A DNA stretch of 64,000 nt from Sinonovacula constricta (GCA_007844125.1 CM017557.1:64009674-64073673); one strand, 5' to 3'; counted from the stretch's first letter, positions 11,301-23,000 are shown. Notes: generated from the letters alone by a model not told the origin. Program-made: numbers and translations.

Positions 11301-14300
11301 CACTCATAAATGTTTAACATAGAAATTTAACCATTGCCAATTTCAGCATTAGTTGTTTAGTAAAATTGAAATATTACAACTAAATAATACAAATGGAAAG
11401 AAAATATAAAAAATATATATATATATTAATATTAAGAAAATATACTACTAACACATCAAAGCTGGCATCTGCTGTAGTTGTTTATTCTGCATTTATGCTG
11501 TATAAAGGCAGTACAAAATATAAAAGAGTATATATTTTAGATTGTGATAAAACAATATATTTTTAGACATTAATAAAAAAACTATATATTGTAGATATTC
11601 ACTTCTGTGCTTTTATAATCTTAGAATCAACTGACAAAACTATTATTAGAATATATTTTGAAGAATAGAGATCATGTTATGCAATCAAGACCATATATTT
11701 ACAATGTTTGAATATAGTAAAAACATATATTTTTTATAATAAGATGAGAAGATTTAGGCTGAATATAGTTATTATATGTATTGTTAATTTTTTAGCATTA
11801 TCTTTAACTTTCATGCATTATGGACATGCAATCTCATATGTTCATGAACTTGAAGGGTCAGAGGTCAAGGTCATGTTTTAAGGGGTCATGTGTTCAAGGT
11901 CAAATTAATTCAGAAACGGTTTCAGGGTACCTGTAGATAGATATGGTGGTTTGGCCCAACATTATTATTAGGAATTATTACATTTTTTGAACATTGAAAG
12001 CTGGTAGTTGTATTTTTATTAGCAATATAACTGGGGTAGTGTTTCCGCATAACTTTCCTCTTTAATTAAACATAAACTTTTCAATATTGATTGACTTTTT
12101 GATATATTTTGATATTTAAATGGCATTTGAAAACATGTAACAAGTTTAAAATTCACATCCTAATTTAGCTGATTTTGAAAGATAAAATGTATTGGCAAAA
12201 CTTTCTCAAGAATACCATGTTTGTGCTTTGTATGTTTTTAGCATAAACAATGCACTTGACTTAACAATATTTTGTTGATACATTATCCTAGTCTCGACTT
12301 CTGCAAGCAGAAATTATACTAATTTTGCTTTCATTCCAATCTATTTTATATACCATGTTATGTCTGTGTTTAAACTTTGTGAATAAAATATATTTAAATT
12401 AAACACATTTCTACAGTGATAAATGGCAGGTAAGTAGACAGCAACAATAGCTGTGCTGAGTGATGTAGTGTGGTGGATAGGGAAGACAACTCTATGAATA
12501 GTGTAGTCATCAAGGGACAGAACTCTTTCTCAAGGATTTTGGCTCTCAACTTTGTATCATGAATAAAGGAAAATTTAAAAAATAGTAAAGCAAAAAGTAA
12601 TAGATTATTCATGGCAAGGTGATGAGAACACAAAAATGAGAGAAGTTGAATATAACAGATTAAACATGGTGATTACAAACTATTGTTGATAAGAAATTTC
12701 CGCTTCTGTTAAATGGTTTTGATTGTCTCTTACTGAAAAAAATAAGCATCATTTGTTTTCAATTTGAGTCTGGGTTTAGTGTTAAAAATCTGTGTTAAGA
12801 GACATTTTATGTCTTTGAATCCAGTATTTCCTGCCAATAGATAAGTTGTTCATGCTTTTTCTGGTGTAACATCTATTCTTTGGGATACTTTTTTTCTGGC
12901 TAAAGGTCTTTTTGCAGCTCTTCTGCTTTGGGTGAGCAATTAAAAACTATAGGAAACTTGTAGGATAATTGTATTACCTTACAAAACATAAAATATATTG
13001 AAAAAAATATCTACTCATGATCCTTTTCATTTAACTTTATCCTAGAAAAGTTAAGCCTTCATTGAAGAGGGATAAAGGGCAACCACTCTTGCTTTTCTGT
13101 ACTTCTATAATTGGCCATCTCTTTTCCAAATGACTTACTGCTATACTTCTTATCAATGATTGGGATCTGTGATGAAAAGAAAAGTTATTTTAAGCATGAA
13201 AACATAACCTGCAACCACCTTTATTAAAAACTTCAAATATGTTCACTGTAAAACTGAAATTATATTAAAAAAAGTGTTTCTTCTATCAGAATTTTTGAGA
13301 TTTTTAGATGGAAGCACTACTTATTATTGAATCTAGATGTTTATCTCTAAGCCTGCTGTTCATAAATTTATAAGGCTTAGGCAAATAATGTAGATCTAGA
13401 TCAGCCAGTTCCCTGCTGTTGGCTGTCTAATCAGGATCCACACTTTTTCCTGCTCAGTCTCCATTCATAAGTATATCAACCTTGACATGTAACATATACA
13501 TGTATAATATTAAAGCAAAACAACGACAACCTGAGACTTAAGCGTGGGTAATTAAAAAATGTAGCAAGCTAAGGACTAGGAGATGTTGGTACATTGAGCA
13601 ATTCTGTATGTAAGAATTTTCAACTCATCCAAAAAAGAGGTGATGTTTGATTACATTACAGATCCAAGAGTAAAAAACTATCGGTGCACTATAAATTGAG
13701 GACATAGGTGCAGAGACTTAAAAATGTATTCACTGAGTGTCAGGTGACAGTAGCTGATGGTTTGCATGCTTCCCCACCTACATGTACATACTTTTTTTGC
13801 ATGAATGCAAAGTAGTTTATATATATATTGTACATTAAACATTAATTTAGTATGAAGGTGCTGTGTAGTGTTTTACAGTTTAAATGGCATAAAATAGGCT
13901 TGTCAACAATAAACCATATTTTCAAAAGTTAAACTTAAAAACATTTTTCAAGTATATTAAATGCACATGTATTCTTAAATACTTGTTCCCTTTATTTTTT
14001 TTGATCAGGTATAACATTTCTTAAGGTTAAAACTGTTAAAAATTAAATTTTAAATAATGATTTTTTTTTAACAGTATAACTATTAAATATTCAAGTAATT
14101 AGTTAAGATAATATTAATAAGGTGAAGAAAAATAAGTAAAACATTACATTACTACTGTGTGCTTTAAGTGTAACTGTAATTTAGTTATAAAACAAAGGCT
14201 CTGAGCTGGCTTCTTCATTTCTATAGCAGCAACCCTACATGTAAATGTAGTTACTAATATAGTATCAATTAAAATTAGAAGAATAATGTTAACGATTGTA

Positions 14301-14822
14301 AGATCAATTGATGTGTACTGTTTATTTTAAGGTTATATTTTTACATAAGGCAAAATATAGTATTTTTGAATAAGCAAAAAAGCTTGGAATTTTATTTTTT
14401 CTTAAATGCTTATTATTAGTTTATTTTGACAAAAAGAACAATGGAAACATAAAAAATATTTTTCATTGTTTATGCCAAATTTCTTTTTTAATGTAAATTA
14501 TTAATCAACTTAAACTTTACCAATGAAAACGCACCTAAAACCAATCAGATTTGTTATTGCATGAAAAAATGTTCACTATTGAAATACAACCAATGAAAAT
14601 GCATCTTAGAAAGTCATTAACCAATCAGATTGCATTTTACAGGAGGTGATGAATGAAGACAGCAATCCTGCTCTAGGTTACCCTGTGGATGCCAGTGTAC
14701 GAAGCAGCAAGGCGGATCTTCGAAGTAACAACAGCAAGCGACGTCCAAGCATTAGCCATACTTTGACAAATCCAACAAACTCGATTCGGAAAGAAAACAG
14801 CACAGTGTCAACAAAGTCATAA
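2168..14822 (+). CDS. Unrecognised gene, 3' end with microexons (convergent to dynein)
   Basis: I do not recognise the product. Five segments look spliced: 2168-2344, 2885-2920, 5503-5511, 10704-10730 and 14643-14822. Each lies between a plausible acceptor and donor and has a length divisible by three in the same phase. Joined, they give a hydrophilic tail rich in Ser/Thr, Asp/Glu and Arg/Lys, with basic-Ser motifs (RPRRKISVVS, SKRRPSISHT) that fit the PKA consensus. No membrane span or catalytic motif lies in the visible part. This could be the cytoplasmic tail of a channel, transporter or scaffold (inference only). The body of the gene must lie left of position 1, because 1-2167 shows no exon. 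The 177-nt exon has an in-frame TGA just before its donor, so not all segments need be translated together. Confidence 0.6.
2389..2478. repeat. CCAAT foldback repeat, copy 1
   Basis: Imperfect palindrome: GAGAATCTTTCAAGGACTTG ATTGGTC paired with GACCAATCAAAATTCTTGAG ACTC around a poly(A/T) centre. Confidence 0.65.
2885..2920 (+). CDS. 36-nt acidic microexon
   Basis: Sits between a T-rich tract ending TTTGTTAG and the donor GTACAT. It encodes twelve residues SGDHKDFDDDDE in phase 0, compatible with the neighbouring exons. Acidic codons in AT-rich intron sequence, the proper splice borders and the length divisible by three support it. Confidence 0.55.
4293..4400 (+). mobile_element. Possible pogo/Tigger-like element end
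   Basis: ACAGTAGAAACTCCTTAAAC, CGGAAGTGTTCCGGACCTGC and CGGTTTAGAGAGGATTTCGG resemble the ends of Tigger-type elements as I know them. The opposite end is not found nearby, so the copy is truncated or the call is wrong. Confidence 0.35.
5503..5511 (+). CDS. Possible 9-nt microexon (EES)
   Basis: A long pyrimidine-rich tract (about 5471-5494) leads to ATAAAAG; the nine bases GAGGAAAGT follow and then a perfect donor GTAAGT. It would add Glu-Glu-Ser in phase 0, consistent with the acidic microexons on either side. Nine bases are too few to be sure without transcripts. Confidence 0.35.
6470..6692 (+). repeat. Dispersed repeat, inverted partner at 63755-64000
   Basis: CATGACTTAAGCCCAAGTCA, CATACCAACAAAGC, AAAGTTAAAGTG-type words, ATACATAATGAAGA and AAGAATAGTTGCTGAATCCT occur in the same order in the reverse complement of 63755-64000. 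Confidence 0.75.
8543..8556 (+). CDS. Possible 14-nt frame-changing microexon
   Basis: T-rich tract ending TTTTTGAAAG, then GATGAGTATTCCGA and donor GTAAGA. It reads DEYSE in phase 0, but 14 nt shifts the frame and inclusion would stop translation within the next exon. It could be an alternative acidic C-terminus or chance. Confidence 0.2.
9027..9115. repeat. CCAAT foldback repeat, copy 2
   Basis: CTGATTGGTCAGAATGG and its partner ATGACCAATCAAATGC lie on either side of a T/A-rich spacer. Confidence 0.65.
10060..10215 (+). repeat. Diverged single copy of the 38.5-kb repeat
   Basis: Shares AAGTGGTCATG, GCTAACTGTGCAGC, TTTTGTAATGA and AACAGCATTTTG in the same order and spacing as the three copies at 38520-38955. 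Confidence 0.6.
10704..10730 (+). CDS. 27-nt acidic microexon
   Basis: Acceptor CTTTATCTTTCAG with a good pyrimidine tract, then nine codons PVNDSDNDS and donor GTATGA. It is phase 0 at both ends and chemically like the 36-nt microexon upstream and the EDSNP start of the terminal exon. Confidence 0.5.
11835..11910 (+). promoter_or_regulatory. Cluster of AGGTCA-type half sites
   Basis: Within 60 bases: GGGTCAGAGGTCAAGGTCAT, AAGGGGTCATG and CAAGGTCAAA. GGGTCA-G-AGGTCA is a DR1-like nuclear-receptor arrangement. It could equally be a piece of a dispersed repeat. It lies in the large last intron of the plus-strand gene. Confidence 0.3.
13360..13505 (+). repeat. Copy of the same dispersed repeat (GATCAGCCAGTT family)
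   Basis: Matches 41165-41320 along its length, from TATAAGGCTTAGGCAAATAA through GATCAGCCAGTTCCCTGCTG to CTTGACATGTAACATATACA. Shorter related pieces are at 4720-4800, 39220-39320, 55145-55265 and 60840-60965; several can fold back (GTGCAGATCCAGATC against GATCTGGATCTGCAC). Confidence 0.7.
14515..14640. repeat. Direct CCAAT-type repeat before the terminal exon
   Basis: TACCAATGAAAACGCACCT ... AACCAATCAGATTTG is repeated as CAACCAATGAAAATGCATCT ... AACCAATCAGATTGC directly upstream of the acceptor at 14642. Confidence 0.7.
14643..14822 (+). CDS. Terminal exon of unrecognised gene
   Basis: The acceptor TTTTACAG is followed by 59 codons and TAA at 14820-14822. The sequence begins EVMNEDSNPALGYPVDASVR, continues SSKADLRSNNSKRRPSISHT and ends RKENSTVSTKS. 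It is hydrophilic, with a PKA-like RRPS site and no domain I recognise. GC and codon use rise sharply here relative to flanks. The pyrimidine tract before the acceptor is interrupted by two CCAAT-type repeat units. Confidence 0.75.
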   Translation, partial: EVMNEDSNPALGYPVDASVRSSKADLRSNNSKRRPSISHTLTNPTNSIRKENSTVSTKS

Positions 14823-15556
14823 CAGCAAATTTCACAAATTAAAAAAAAGTACTGTTCTATTGGGAGTGTACATGTATATGCTTTTAGGGCATAAGTCAAA
14901 GTATCAGGGAGTCCAACAGACTCTGATAAAAAAAAAAGCAACACAACTTAAAAGCAATAGAAATCTTCATGTCTATAACAGATGATACACTTGCTTTGTT
15001 GCAAGAAGTAATTGTTAATGAAATAATTATTGGCATTGCCCTTCTGCTGTTGTAAAAGTATTGGTTAATTAAAGCATTAAAATTAATTAAAATATTAAAA
15101 TAACCAAGGCATTCAAGATTATTTGTTGTTTTCAAGAAAATTGACACGTAGGTATTTACCAAAATTCCTACTGTTAATGCTTTTTTGAGGTCAAATTATT
15201 TTCAATTTTAACAAGCATTTTTTCTTGGCCATGTGTAAAATTAAAAAGAGTGATGTGAAGATATGCCATCCTTTTTTTAAAAAAAGTGACCTTTAAAAAA
15301 AGTGTCTATGATTTAAATAAGTGTTGCCTAGATGAAGTATCAACACTTGGTGCCAGCAAGTATCTTAAATGCAGCTTTAAATTTCAAGTCTGTGATAGTA
15401 AAATATTGTGATAAGTTATAGTCATTTTTTAAATTTTATGGTAATAATTTACACATATTATTTCTCTGCTCTATGCAGCTTATTTGTTAAATGTTCTGAT
15501 GCTCAATTATATCTATACATTTATGCTTATTTGTAATTTCCAGAGTGATGCTTCAA

Positions 15557-15562
15557 AATAAA
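15557..15562 (+). terminator. Candidate poly(A) signal for the plus-strand gene
   Basis: AATAAA about 735 bases after the stop codon at 14822, just before the 29-bp minisatellite. A second AATAAA at 16430-16435 and a third at 16526-16531 lie beyond the minisatellite, so the repeat may or may not be in the 3' UTR. Confidence 0.4.
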
Positions 15563-15631
15563 TGTTTTTGAATGCAAGCTTAATAGAGAATTATTACTGC
15601 CAAATGATGTGTATATGTTTATGTATGCATT

Positions 15632-16110
15632 TGTGTACAAGGAACTGACTCGTATGAACTTATGTAAAAGGAATTGATTTGTAGGAACTTGTGTAAAAAG
15701 AATTGATTTGTATGAACTTGTGTAAAAGGAATTGATTTGTATGACCTTGTGTAAAAGGAATTGATTTGTATGAACTTGTGTAAAAGGAATTGATTTGTAT
15801 GAACTTGTGTAAAAGAAATTGATTTGTATGAACTTGTGTAAAAGGAATTGATTTGTATGAACTTGTGTAAAAGGAATTGATTTGTATGAACTTGTGTAAA
15901 AGGAATTGATTTGTATGAACTTATGACCTTGTGTAAAAGGAATTGATTTGTATGAACTTATGACCTTGTGTAAAAGGAATTGATTTGTATGAACTTATGA
16001 CCTTGTGTAAAAGGAATTGATTTGTATGAACTTGTGTAAAAGGAATTGATTTGTATGAACTTGTGTAAAAGGAATTGATTTGTATACATTCATATAAAAG
16101 GATCCAATTT
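15632..16110. repeat. 29-bp minisatellite
   Basis: About 16 head-to-tail copies of a 29-bp unit (core TGTGTAAAAGGAATTGATTT, then GTATGAACT). Edge copies are degenerate and central ones almost identical. Three units near 15916-16015 are 38 bp because GAACTTATG is partly duplicated. Confidence 0.95.
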
Positions 16111-18710
16111 ATATGAAACCTTGAAGCTTGGTTGAAAAGGTTTTACTCTGATTTCTGACTACTGTATGTTTTTACTTATTTCTGCAATTTGAATTTTTTC
16201 TACTTGGTTTTAATCACAACTCTTTCTGTTTTAATGTTGGTATATTGTTTTTCTGAAAACAAAGAAAAAACAAAACAACAGTGTTTGGAAATGTGAAGAA
16301 AAGTATTTTGTGTATTGAAAATCACTGTTCAGGCAGTTAAATGCTTATAAACATAATGTGTTAAAATGTGTGAATTTGTTTAAATTGTTAATATTGTACT
16401 ATTGCATATTATTTATATTTGATTTTTTAAATAAACCATAGCTATGTTTTACCAATCTTAAAATGATTGTATTCTCTTTTTCCTTTGACAAACTTTAAGT
16501 TAAGTTGACATGCTGTTCTTTTATAAATAAACAAAAATCAAAAACAAATTTTATGAAAATATATAAAGAACTAGTACTCAGATAAATGAAATAACAAAAT
16601 CCATTTGAAGAAACATTTTATTCACTTTGTATAACAACAAACAATTGATATATCAAAACTAAGAATAAGTAGGACTTAACACATTCACTATAAAACATCC
16701 AGGATTCAAGACTACAAAACTGAAATGCATACTTTATTCTCTGCAATTTAATTGGTCAGTTTAAATGCATGAATTTGATTGGTCAGCATTAAAACAACAA
16801 TCATTAGCCAGCTTTGAAAACGGTCAAAAGCAGTCTTTGAAATCAAAAAAGTTGCAGTCATGGCATCATGCAAGTAACCATAAAAAGGCTGGTTAGATTT
16901 TAATATTTTATGTATAAAAAATACATAAATACCTAACAGCATGTTGAAAATACAATTTCTTAGGATAGTTGATATGGTAAAAATATGGATCAGCAGTACA
17001 CAAGAAGTACTTGCATTGTTAAAAATCTATATGTATATCATTTCATGTAAAATACAAAGTTATACTTTAAAGGGATGTACCCAAAACTGTTAAGGAACTA
17101 ACTTTGCGGTAGTCTCTTGAAAAACTTATCACAATTATGCTGTCATTTCTTCATGTAATGATGACTTACATCTCAAAACGCATTTTTCTTCTAACAGTAA
17201 CTGCCATGCCATGAAATTAATCATTTCATAAATTGTCATGTGCTTACCATATGCAATGCACATAGCACAGACGATGGAAAGTCCAAAGTTTAAGTATACA
17301 ATAGTAAACAGTATTAAAAATAGAATTAACATATAGTATGTAAACAAAAATATATTAAACATGTACAGAAACAATTTGGAGGGAATTTTTTATTATCACA
17401 TTTTTATCAGCAGTATATTGTAAAACATTCTAATATTAAAAATATATAATTTTGCAAAAAATAACATTTACATAAAAAACAAACAATAAACATGTTGATA
17501 CATAAAAGGTTCACACTTACATCTTTTTGATATCGGTCAAATAGATTTATGTTCAAATAAATAACGGGAAACCGTAAAACACAATTCAACATAATACATA
17601 TAAACACGGGTCAAATTCAACCGACATGTGCATACATAAAGCTCATAAAGCACATACAATTCATATCCAACCCACGATCAACTTCAAAGATTTAAAAAAT
17701 TTAGTTTGTTCCAATGCCAATTATGTTAATTGTAATTAAAAATTACCTTTTTAAAGTTACTGATTCTTGAAGACAAGAACACCATTATAGACTTGGACTC
17801 CCAATGGGCAAAAGCTATGCAAAAAAATGTTAATAATTCGGTCATTTATGAAACAAAACAAAATGTGTTGTAACAGAAAATGGTCATTTCTCGTCAATAT
17901 TTTCTTAACTGATATGTACCTACCAAAATCTTTAAATATAGATTAAAAAAAAATAAGAAAATATTTATTATAATTTTGTTTTCTGCTCAATATTATTCAA
18001 TAAAGTATGACAAAGTATTGATGTCAGTGGCATAAATTAAAATCCTTATTTTCCTTTTTTAATCAAACAATTGGTTATCACATCTTTTTTAGTTTTATAT
18101 AATTTGAACATATCATTGTTAATAAATAAATTTAACAAAACAAAGCCAAATATATACACTTACTTTACATAACTAGTCAGTAATTCACACAGACAGTATA
18201 TATACAGCACCAATACTGAAGTAAAGATATTCTTGTCCAGACAATGGCAGGATAATACTGACTGTAAACTAGTGTGTGTTATCATGTATCCCAGTAATTC
18301 TATATGCTTATCCATTACATATTCTGAAAAAGATAGCTTAAATTAAGATTTAAACATGTGAATTGGATGAACATATTAACTGACAGCAACCCATTAACAT
18401 CCTGTGATAGTAAATCCACCTTACAATCAATATTAGTAGTATACATTTTTGTTAGAGCATATTATAATGTAAGGTGAAATATGCATGATTATAAAAGTTT
18501 ATAGTTTGTTAGTTAAATTGACATGTTATGAAAATACAGGGAGGCATTAATATCCTGGGTGTATATATATACACATACATACACACACACATATATATAC
18601 ATAAGTAAGGGTACCTAAAATTGTACATGGTATTTTGCATTTGTGTATCTGTTGCAGATACAATAAAGGTATACATTATAAATTAGTGAAAAGTTGCACA
18701 GTTGTCCAGT

Positions 18711-18739
18711 TTTATTTGAATGAAGAATCAGATTTTATT
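18711..18739 (-). terminator. Candidate poly(A) signals for the dynein gene
   Basis: Two minus-strand AATAAA hexamers (18711-18716 and 18734-18739) about 1.1 kb downstream of the dynein stop. I cannot tell which site is used. Confidence 0.25.
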
Positions 18740-19611
18740 TCTTTATATGATTGTTAATCTTTGCCAGTTCCATATTCTTAAAAAAAAAAAACAGCTTCAA
18801 GATTTTAACAGGCAAAATAGGTGAGTTTGAAAATTTGATGGCCATCCATTAACACTGTGATTATTCAGCCAATTCTTTAAAATTAGCTCTTAAATCATAG
18901 ACAACAGAACAGGGGTCATAGGAGCCATAACTGCGGCCCTATTATTCTGAAAAGCTGTGGCCCTGCCAGAATAACCTGATGAACCTCATGCTATGGGCTC
19001 TACCAACTGGTTGCAATAATCTGTGACTGTTTGTCAAAGCAATACAGTAACAATATAAGAGTCCCTTTGAAAAAGGTTTTTACTTGTCAATTGTTTTTTT
19101 GTTTTTTTATATCTATGGCCCAGATATCAAACAGCCTGTAAATTAAAGTTTAACATACACTCAATATAAATGAAATCTATCAATTTTTACCAGTGTACAT
19201 TGAATGGTAAAATTGTAGTAAAGCACTAACAAAATGCAAAAAAAAAATCACATGTTCTTACATAACAAGATATTCATCTTTAAATATACATTCATCATAA
19301 CAAGTTGTCCATCTTTAAACACAATAAAAGAATTAAATATGAGACACAATACAAATTATACAAAAATACATACATCACAAAGAAATTTTAAGTATATTTT
19401 AAATATACTTGTGCAGAAGTTCCACTAGATGTAGTGCAAGTAACACAAAACTTACAAATATATCTGTTTTAATAAAAAGTGAAAGAAGTTAAGTTCTGTC
19501 AGTTAAAAGTTGTTTTTAATCATAGCAATCATAATACTAATTTAAAATTTACATCTATTTGCATAGAAAACAATAATACCAACACCACACCTTCAATACA
19601 TCAACTACCAA

Positions 19612-19806
19612 TCAGCATGTCAGTATCAGTAAAGCCTCACCTTGTATTACCCAGAAGTCTTTGTTGTATTTAGATAACAGTCAACCAAAAGTAATCTTTC
19701 TGTATAATCAGCCAATCAGCAGTCCTCTTACAATTAGCCCAGCTGTATTTTTGCAACAGTCAATCAGAAGTCAGTTTACTCATCAGACTCCCATAGCAAG
19801 GCCAGT
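19612..19806 (-). pseudogene. Degenerate extra copies of the dynein C-terminal codons
   Basis: Two stretches downstream of the true stop resemble the end of the terminal exon on the minus strand. At 19776-19803 the reading is ALLWESDE-stop, against [12 protein letters not shown] in the gene (22 of 28 bases equal). At about 19610-19663 it is KDFWVIQGEALL followed by a stop, against [12 protein letters not shown]. Both keep an open frame to a stop. They may be decayed tandem duplications or alternative terminal segments. Confidence 0.55.
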
Positions 19807-19821
19807 CAAATAAAATTTTAC

Positions 19822-20073
19822 TTATTCATCAGGCTGACACAGTAAGGCCACGCCCCTCATTACCCAGAAATCTGGGTCACAATCTGACGGTAGCTCCACT
19901 GCGGTGACAAAGTTGGTTGAGTGACCAGTTGAGGAGAGACTGCCAGCCCTCTGTGAGGTACGATAGAGGGGACATTCATACACAAACCCCGGTTGGGCCT
20001 CACTACCAGGTGTTTTGGCCTCCCTGGTGGTGACGGTGGTGGATGAAGACTCATCAGCACGACTTGGTGACTT
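19822..20073 (-). CDS. Dynein heavy chain terminal exon (STGHSTNFV, stop)
   Basis: 252 nt including TAA at 19822-19824; acceptor CTTTCAG, phase 0. It starts with about 30 Ser/Thr-rich residues ([18 protein letters not shown]...), longer than the usual short linker, then [31 protein letters not shown] and [11 protein letters not shown]. The longer open frame on this strand (MLMSLHPPP...) is an out-of-frame shadow. Confidence 0.97.
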   Translation of the reverse strand, partial: KSPSRADESSSTTVTTREAKTPGSEAQPGFVYECPLYRTSQRAGSLSSTGHSTNFVTAVELPSDCDPDFWVMRGVALLCQPDE

Positions 20074-23000
20074 CTGAAAGTGGGAAGGATTTAAAAGTGT
20101 TATAGTTCACAGAATAAAATCTAAAGCAAATATTTAAAGAACACAATTTTAGTCTTCTAAAAAAACCATATATATGACCATTTTACAATACTGTAAATGG
20201 CTGGTGTTATAATGAATACTTTGACAAAAAGTGTACTTCTAGACCAACACAAAATGAAAATTAAAATAATATAAATGAAATTTCTTACACTGATGTACTA
20301 AAACTTAAAATGTGTGTACCGTGCAGTCACAACTATGTTATCTTGTTCAATCTCAAAGCGTTTACCCACCTTTACAGGCTGGAAGTGTATATCGCAGTCA
20401 CAACTAAACCACACAGTTCAATCACAAAGTTTTTTCACACCTGTATAGGCAGAAAGTGTATCTTGCAGTCACAACTACACTACATAGTTCAATTATAAGT
20501 TTTTCTCACCTGAACAGGCAGGAAGTGTATCTCTGGCAGTTTGGAGAATCTCTGACCAGGCAGAGAGTCCTGGAGACTCATCATGTCTGGGTCCCAGCGG
20601 GCACCATCAATAAACAGGCCAAATACCAGTACTCCCTCCTCTGGTGGGGTACCAGCCTAAAATAAAGGAGAAATTACTGTCATTTGAGTTAGTACACCAA
20701 AATAAAGGGGGACGTCTGTGGCTGAGTGGTTAAGAGTTGCTGACTTGTATCTCCTCAGCCCCTCATGGCACGGCTCAAATCCCTGTCAGGTAGAGAATGT
20801 TCATGTAGGGAGGTTTAGCAGCTAACCTGTGATGCACCAGTGGTTCTAACCAGACTTAAGTCTCGGATCTTCCTCCACCAATATTTAGCTGGATGTTGCT
20901 AAATGACCATATCGTGTCGGTGCAATGCAACATGAAAACAAAACAAAAACACATATGCTCAAATCTGTAACATAATATGGCATAATTATGCTGAGACTAA
21001 GGCCATGAACTATAAAAAGATAGTGCATGTTATATGGAATATACTATTTAGGAACAATTCTCAAATAATATGGTGATGTGATGAAAGAGGATTTAAAAAA
21101 TAGTTATATTCTTAATATTATAATCATATTGATTACAGAGACTTTTAAAATAAAAGAGTATGTCAGGAAAATGTGACTGAGTTTTGTATCAAGCCAGGTG
21201 TTCATGGCATGCTATACACAGTGAAGGCAGCACAGACTGCTTCAAGTAAACACAATATTCAAATAACTGAAATACTGCTGGTAGGATGCTAAACCCAGCA
21301 AACAGGAACAATACAAAAGCACGTGGGTGTAATGCCAGAACATACCTTAAAAGCAGTATCCTTGATACTTAGTTTTTTCTTGAGGTCCCCTAATGATTCT
21401 ACGCTATCGTTGGGGTTTCGACGTATCTTGAATTCAAAGTTGAGAGAATCCACGGAGATGCCCAACTTCCTGGCATGGTTCTGTAACACTCCAGTAAGGA
21501 ATCCTGCAACAAGTACACATGTAACAGGAAAAATGAGAAAAGGACTACATAATTCATTTATGAAAATTCATTTTGACATGAACCTCTAATTATGGCACTC
21601 CTTAATAATGATTCACTTATAAGAGTTCATTTTGACACAAACCTCTGATTATGACGTTCTTTAATCATTTAAACTGACCAATGGCTCATCATTAAGATTT
21701 CATTATGATGCTAGGTTCAAATGATGACAGTCCCAGTGTTTTAAACTGACCAGTGGTTAATACTAAAATATCTATATTACCTGAACTTTAGATTAAGACA
21801 TTCAAATTTCTAACAAGTAACAGACCAGTTTCAACTAGAGCTATCACTGATATACAACATTCATAATCATACATGTACTACCCTGCCTTTTGCAGGGGGT
21901 ATAAAAATCACTTCCGTTTGTTTCAGCATCAGCGGACAAAATCCCTAATGTAAATTTGTTAAGGAGGGCAAAATATCCCCTGTAAATTTTTCAACAACTT
22001 TTTATTCTGTTTGCACAGTTGAGTCTTGAACATATAATTACAATAACAACATTTCTTATGAAAAAATCCAACTTCATGAGATTTTGAAATTAAGTTTACT
22101 AATTTACAGAAGTGAATTTGTCATCTTCTTAAATTTTTCAGGAAAAATTTGTTTGCCTGTGCTAAAATGAACAGAAGGGATTGTGTATGCGAGTAATTCT
22201 GTATTACACCTGTAGTGTAATTCTAGACAGAATGCTTGGACAGATGGAAGAGTCGTAAGGAGAAGTATTCTTATATATTTTTATAAACATATGTACTATT
22301 TATCTTTCCTTTAACCCCACAAGCCTGAAAATATCCCACAATAGGGTACACAGGGGAAATAGATATTGTCTCTTTTGTTAGTTAATATCCAAGGTATTCT
22401 AAACAGTAGGTCAGACCTTTTAGTTGGAATTCTTGGACTTAAATGCCTATTCTTTTGTACATATTTAAATAACAAACAGTGAAATTTCTTACTTTTGCAT
22501 AAATATAAGCTTAAAATCCATAAATATTTAAACAGATATGTTGTTTTTTTAGAAAGAAAATGGAAGTGTTTGTTGATGATGGCTAACCTAGGTATCACAA
22601 GAAAGGCAGAAAAGTCAACATACACTCCAAAAAGCAGAAGCATAAATACTGAGTAAAACAAATGAAAGGACCTACTTGCATTTAGGGATTATTCAGGAGA
22701 GACTGTTCATTAATGTATCTCACAGCTATAGCAAATAGATAAAAAATAATAACCCAGGATCTTATCCCTTATCATAATTATGGAATGGCTCATCAGAGTG
22801 GATGGTCAGAACAAAGTTATATAACCATTTTCGGGAAGTAATGACGAATACAATAAAGGTAGAATGAAAAATCTAGAATCAGTTATGTGCATAACAGGAT
22901 TATAAGACTATTTTTACAATTTAACCTTGAATCAATGTACATTAAGATATTTTTCTATGATACTGTAATTTAATGAAATTAGCATCACTTGGAAATTGTA

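Larger units (their letters stand above)
10731..14642. other. Last intron of the plus-strand gene
   Basis: 3.9 kb, very AT-rich, with an AT dinucleotide run near 11410, the AGGTCA cluster, one dispersed repeat (13360-13505) and the CCAAT repeats before the acceptor. No exon seen. Confidence 0.45.
14823..19821. other. Convergent intergenic / 3' UTR interval
   Basis: Lies between the stop codons of two converging genes. It contains the 29-bp minisatellite, candidate poly(A) signals on both strands, a TA/CA dinucleotide run near 18560-18600, and degenerate copies of the dynein C-terminal codons at 19612-19806. The rest is AT-rich with no exon I can support. Confidence 0.6.

Noticed and set aside
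19860..20060. 66-codon [18 protein letters not shown]...
   Set aside because: Out-of-frame shadow of the dynein terminal exon, whose true frame gives CPLYRTS and STGHSTNFV.
22311..22661. 116-codon minus-strand ORF
   Set aside because: Lies inside a dispersed repeat; the second copy at 63195-63575 has stops in the same frame, so no coding constraint is seen.
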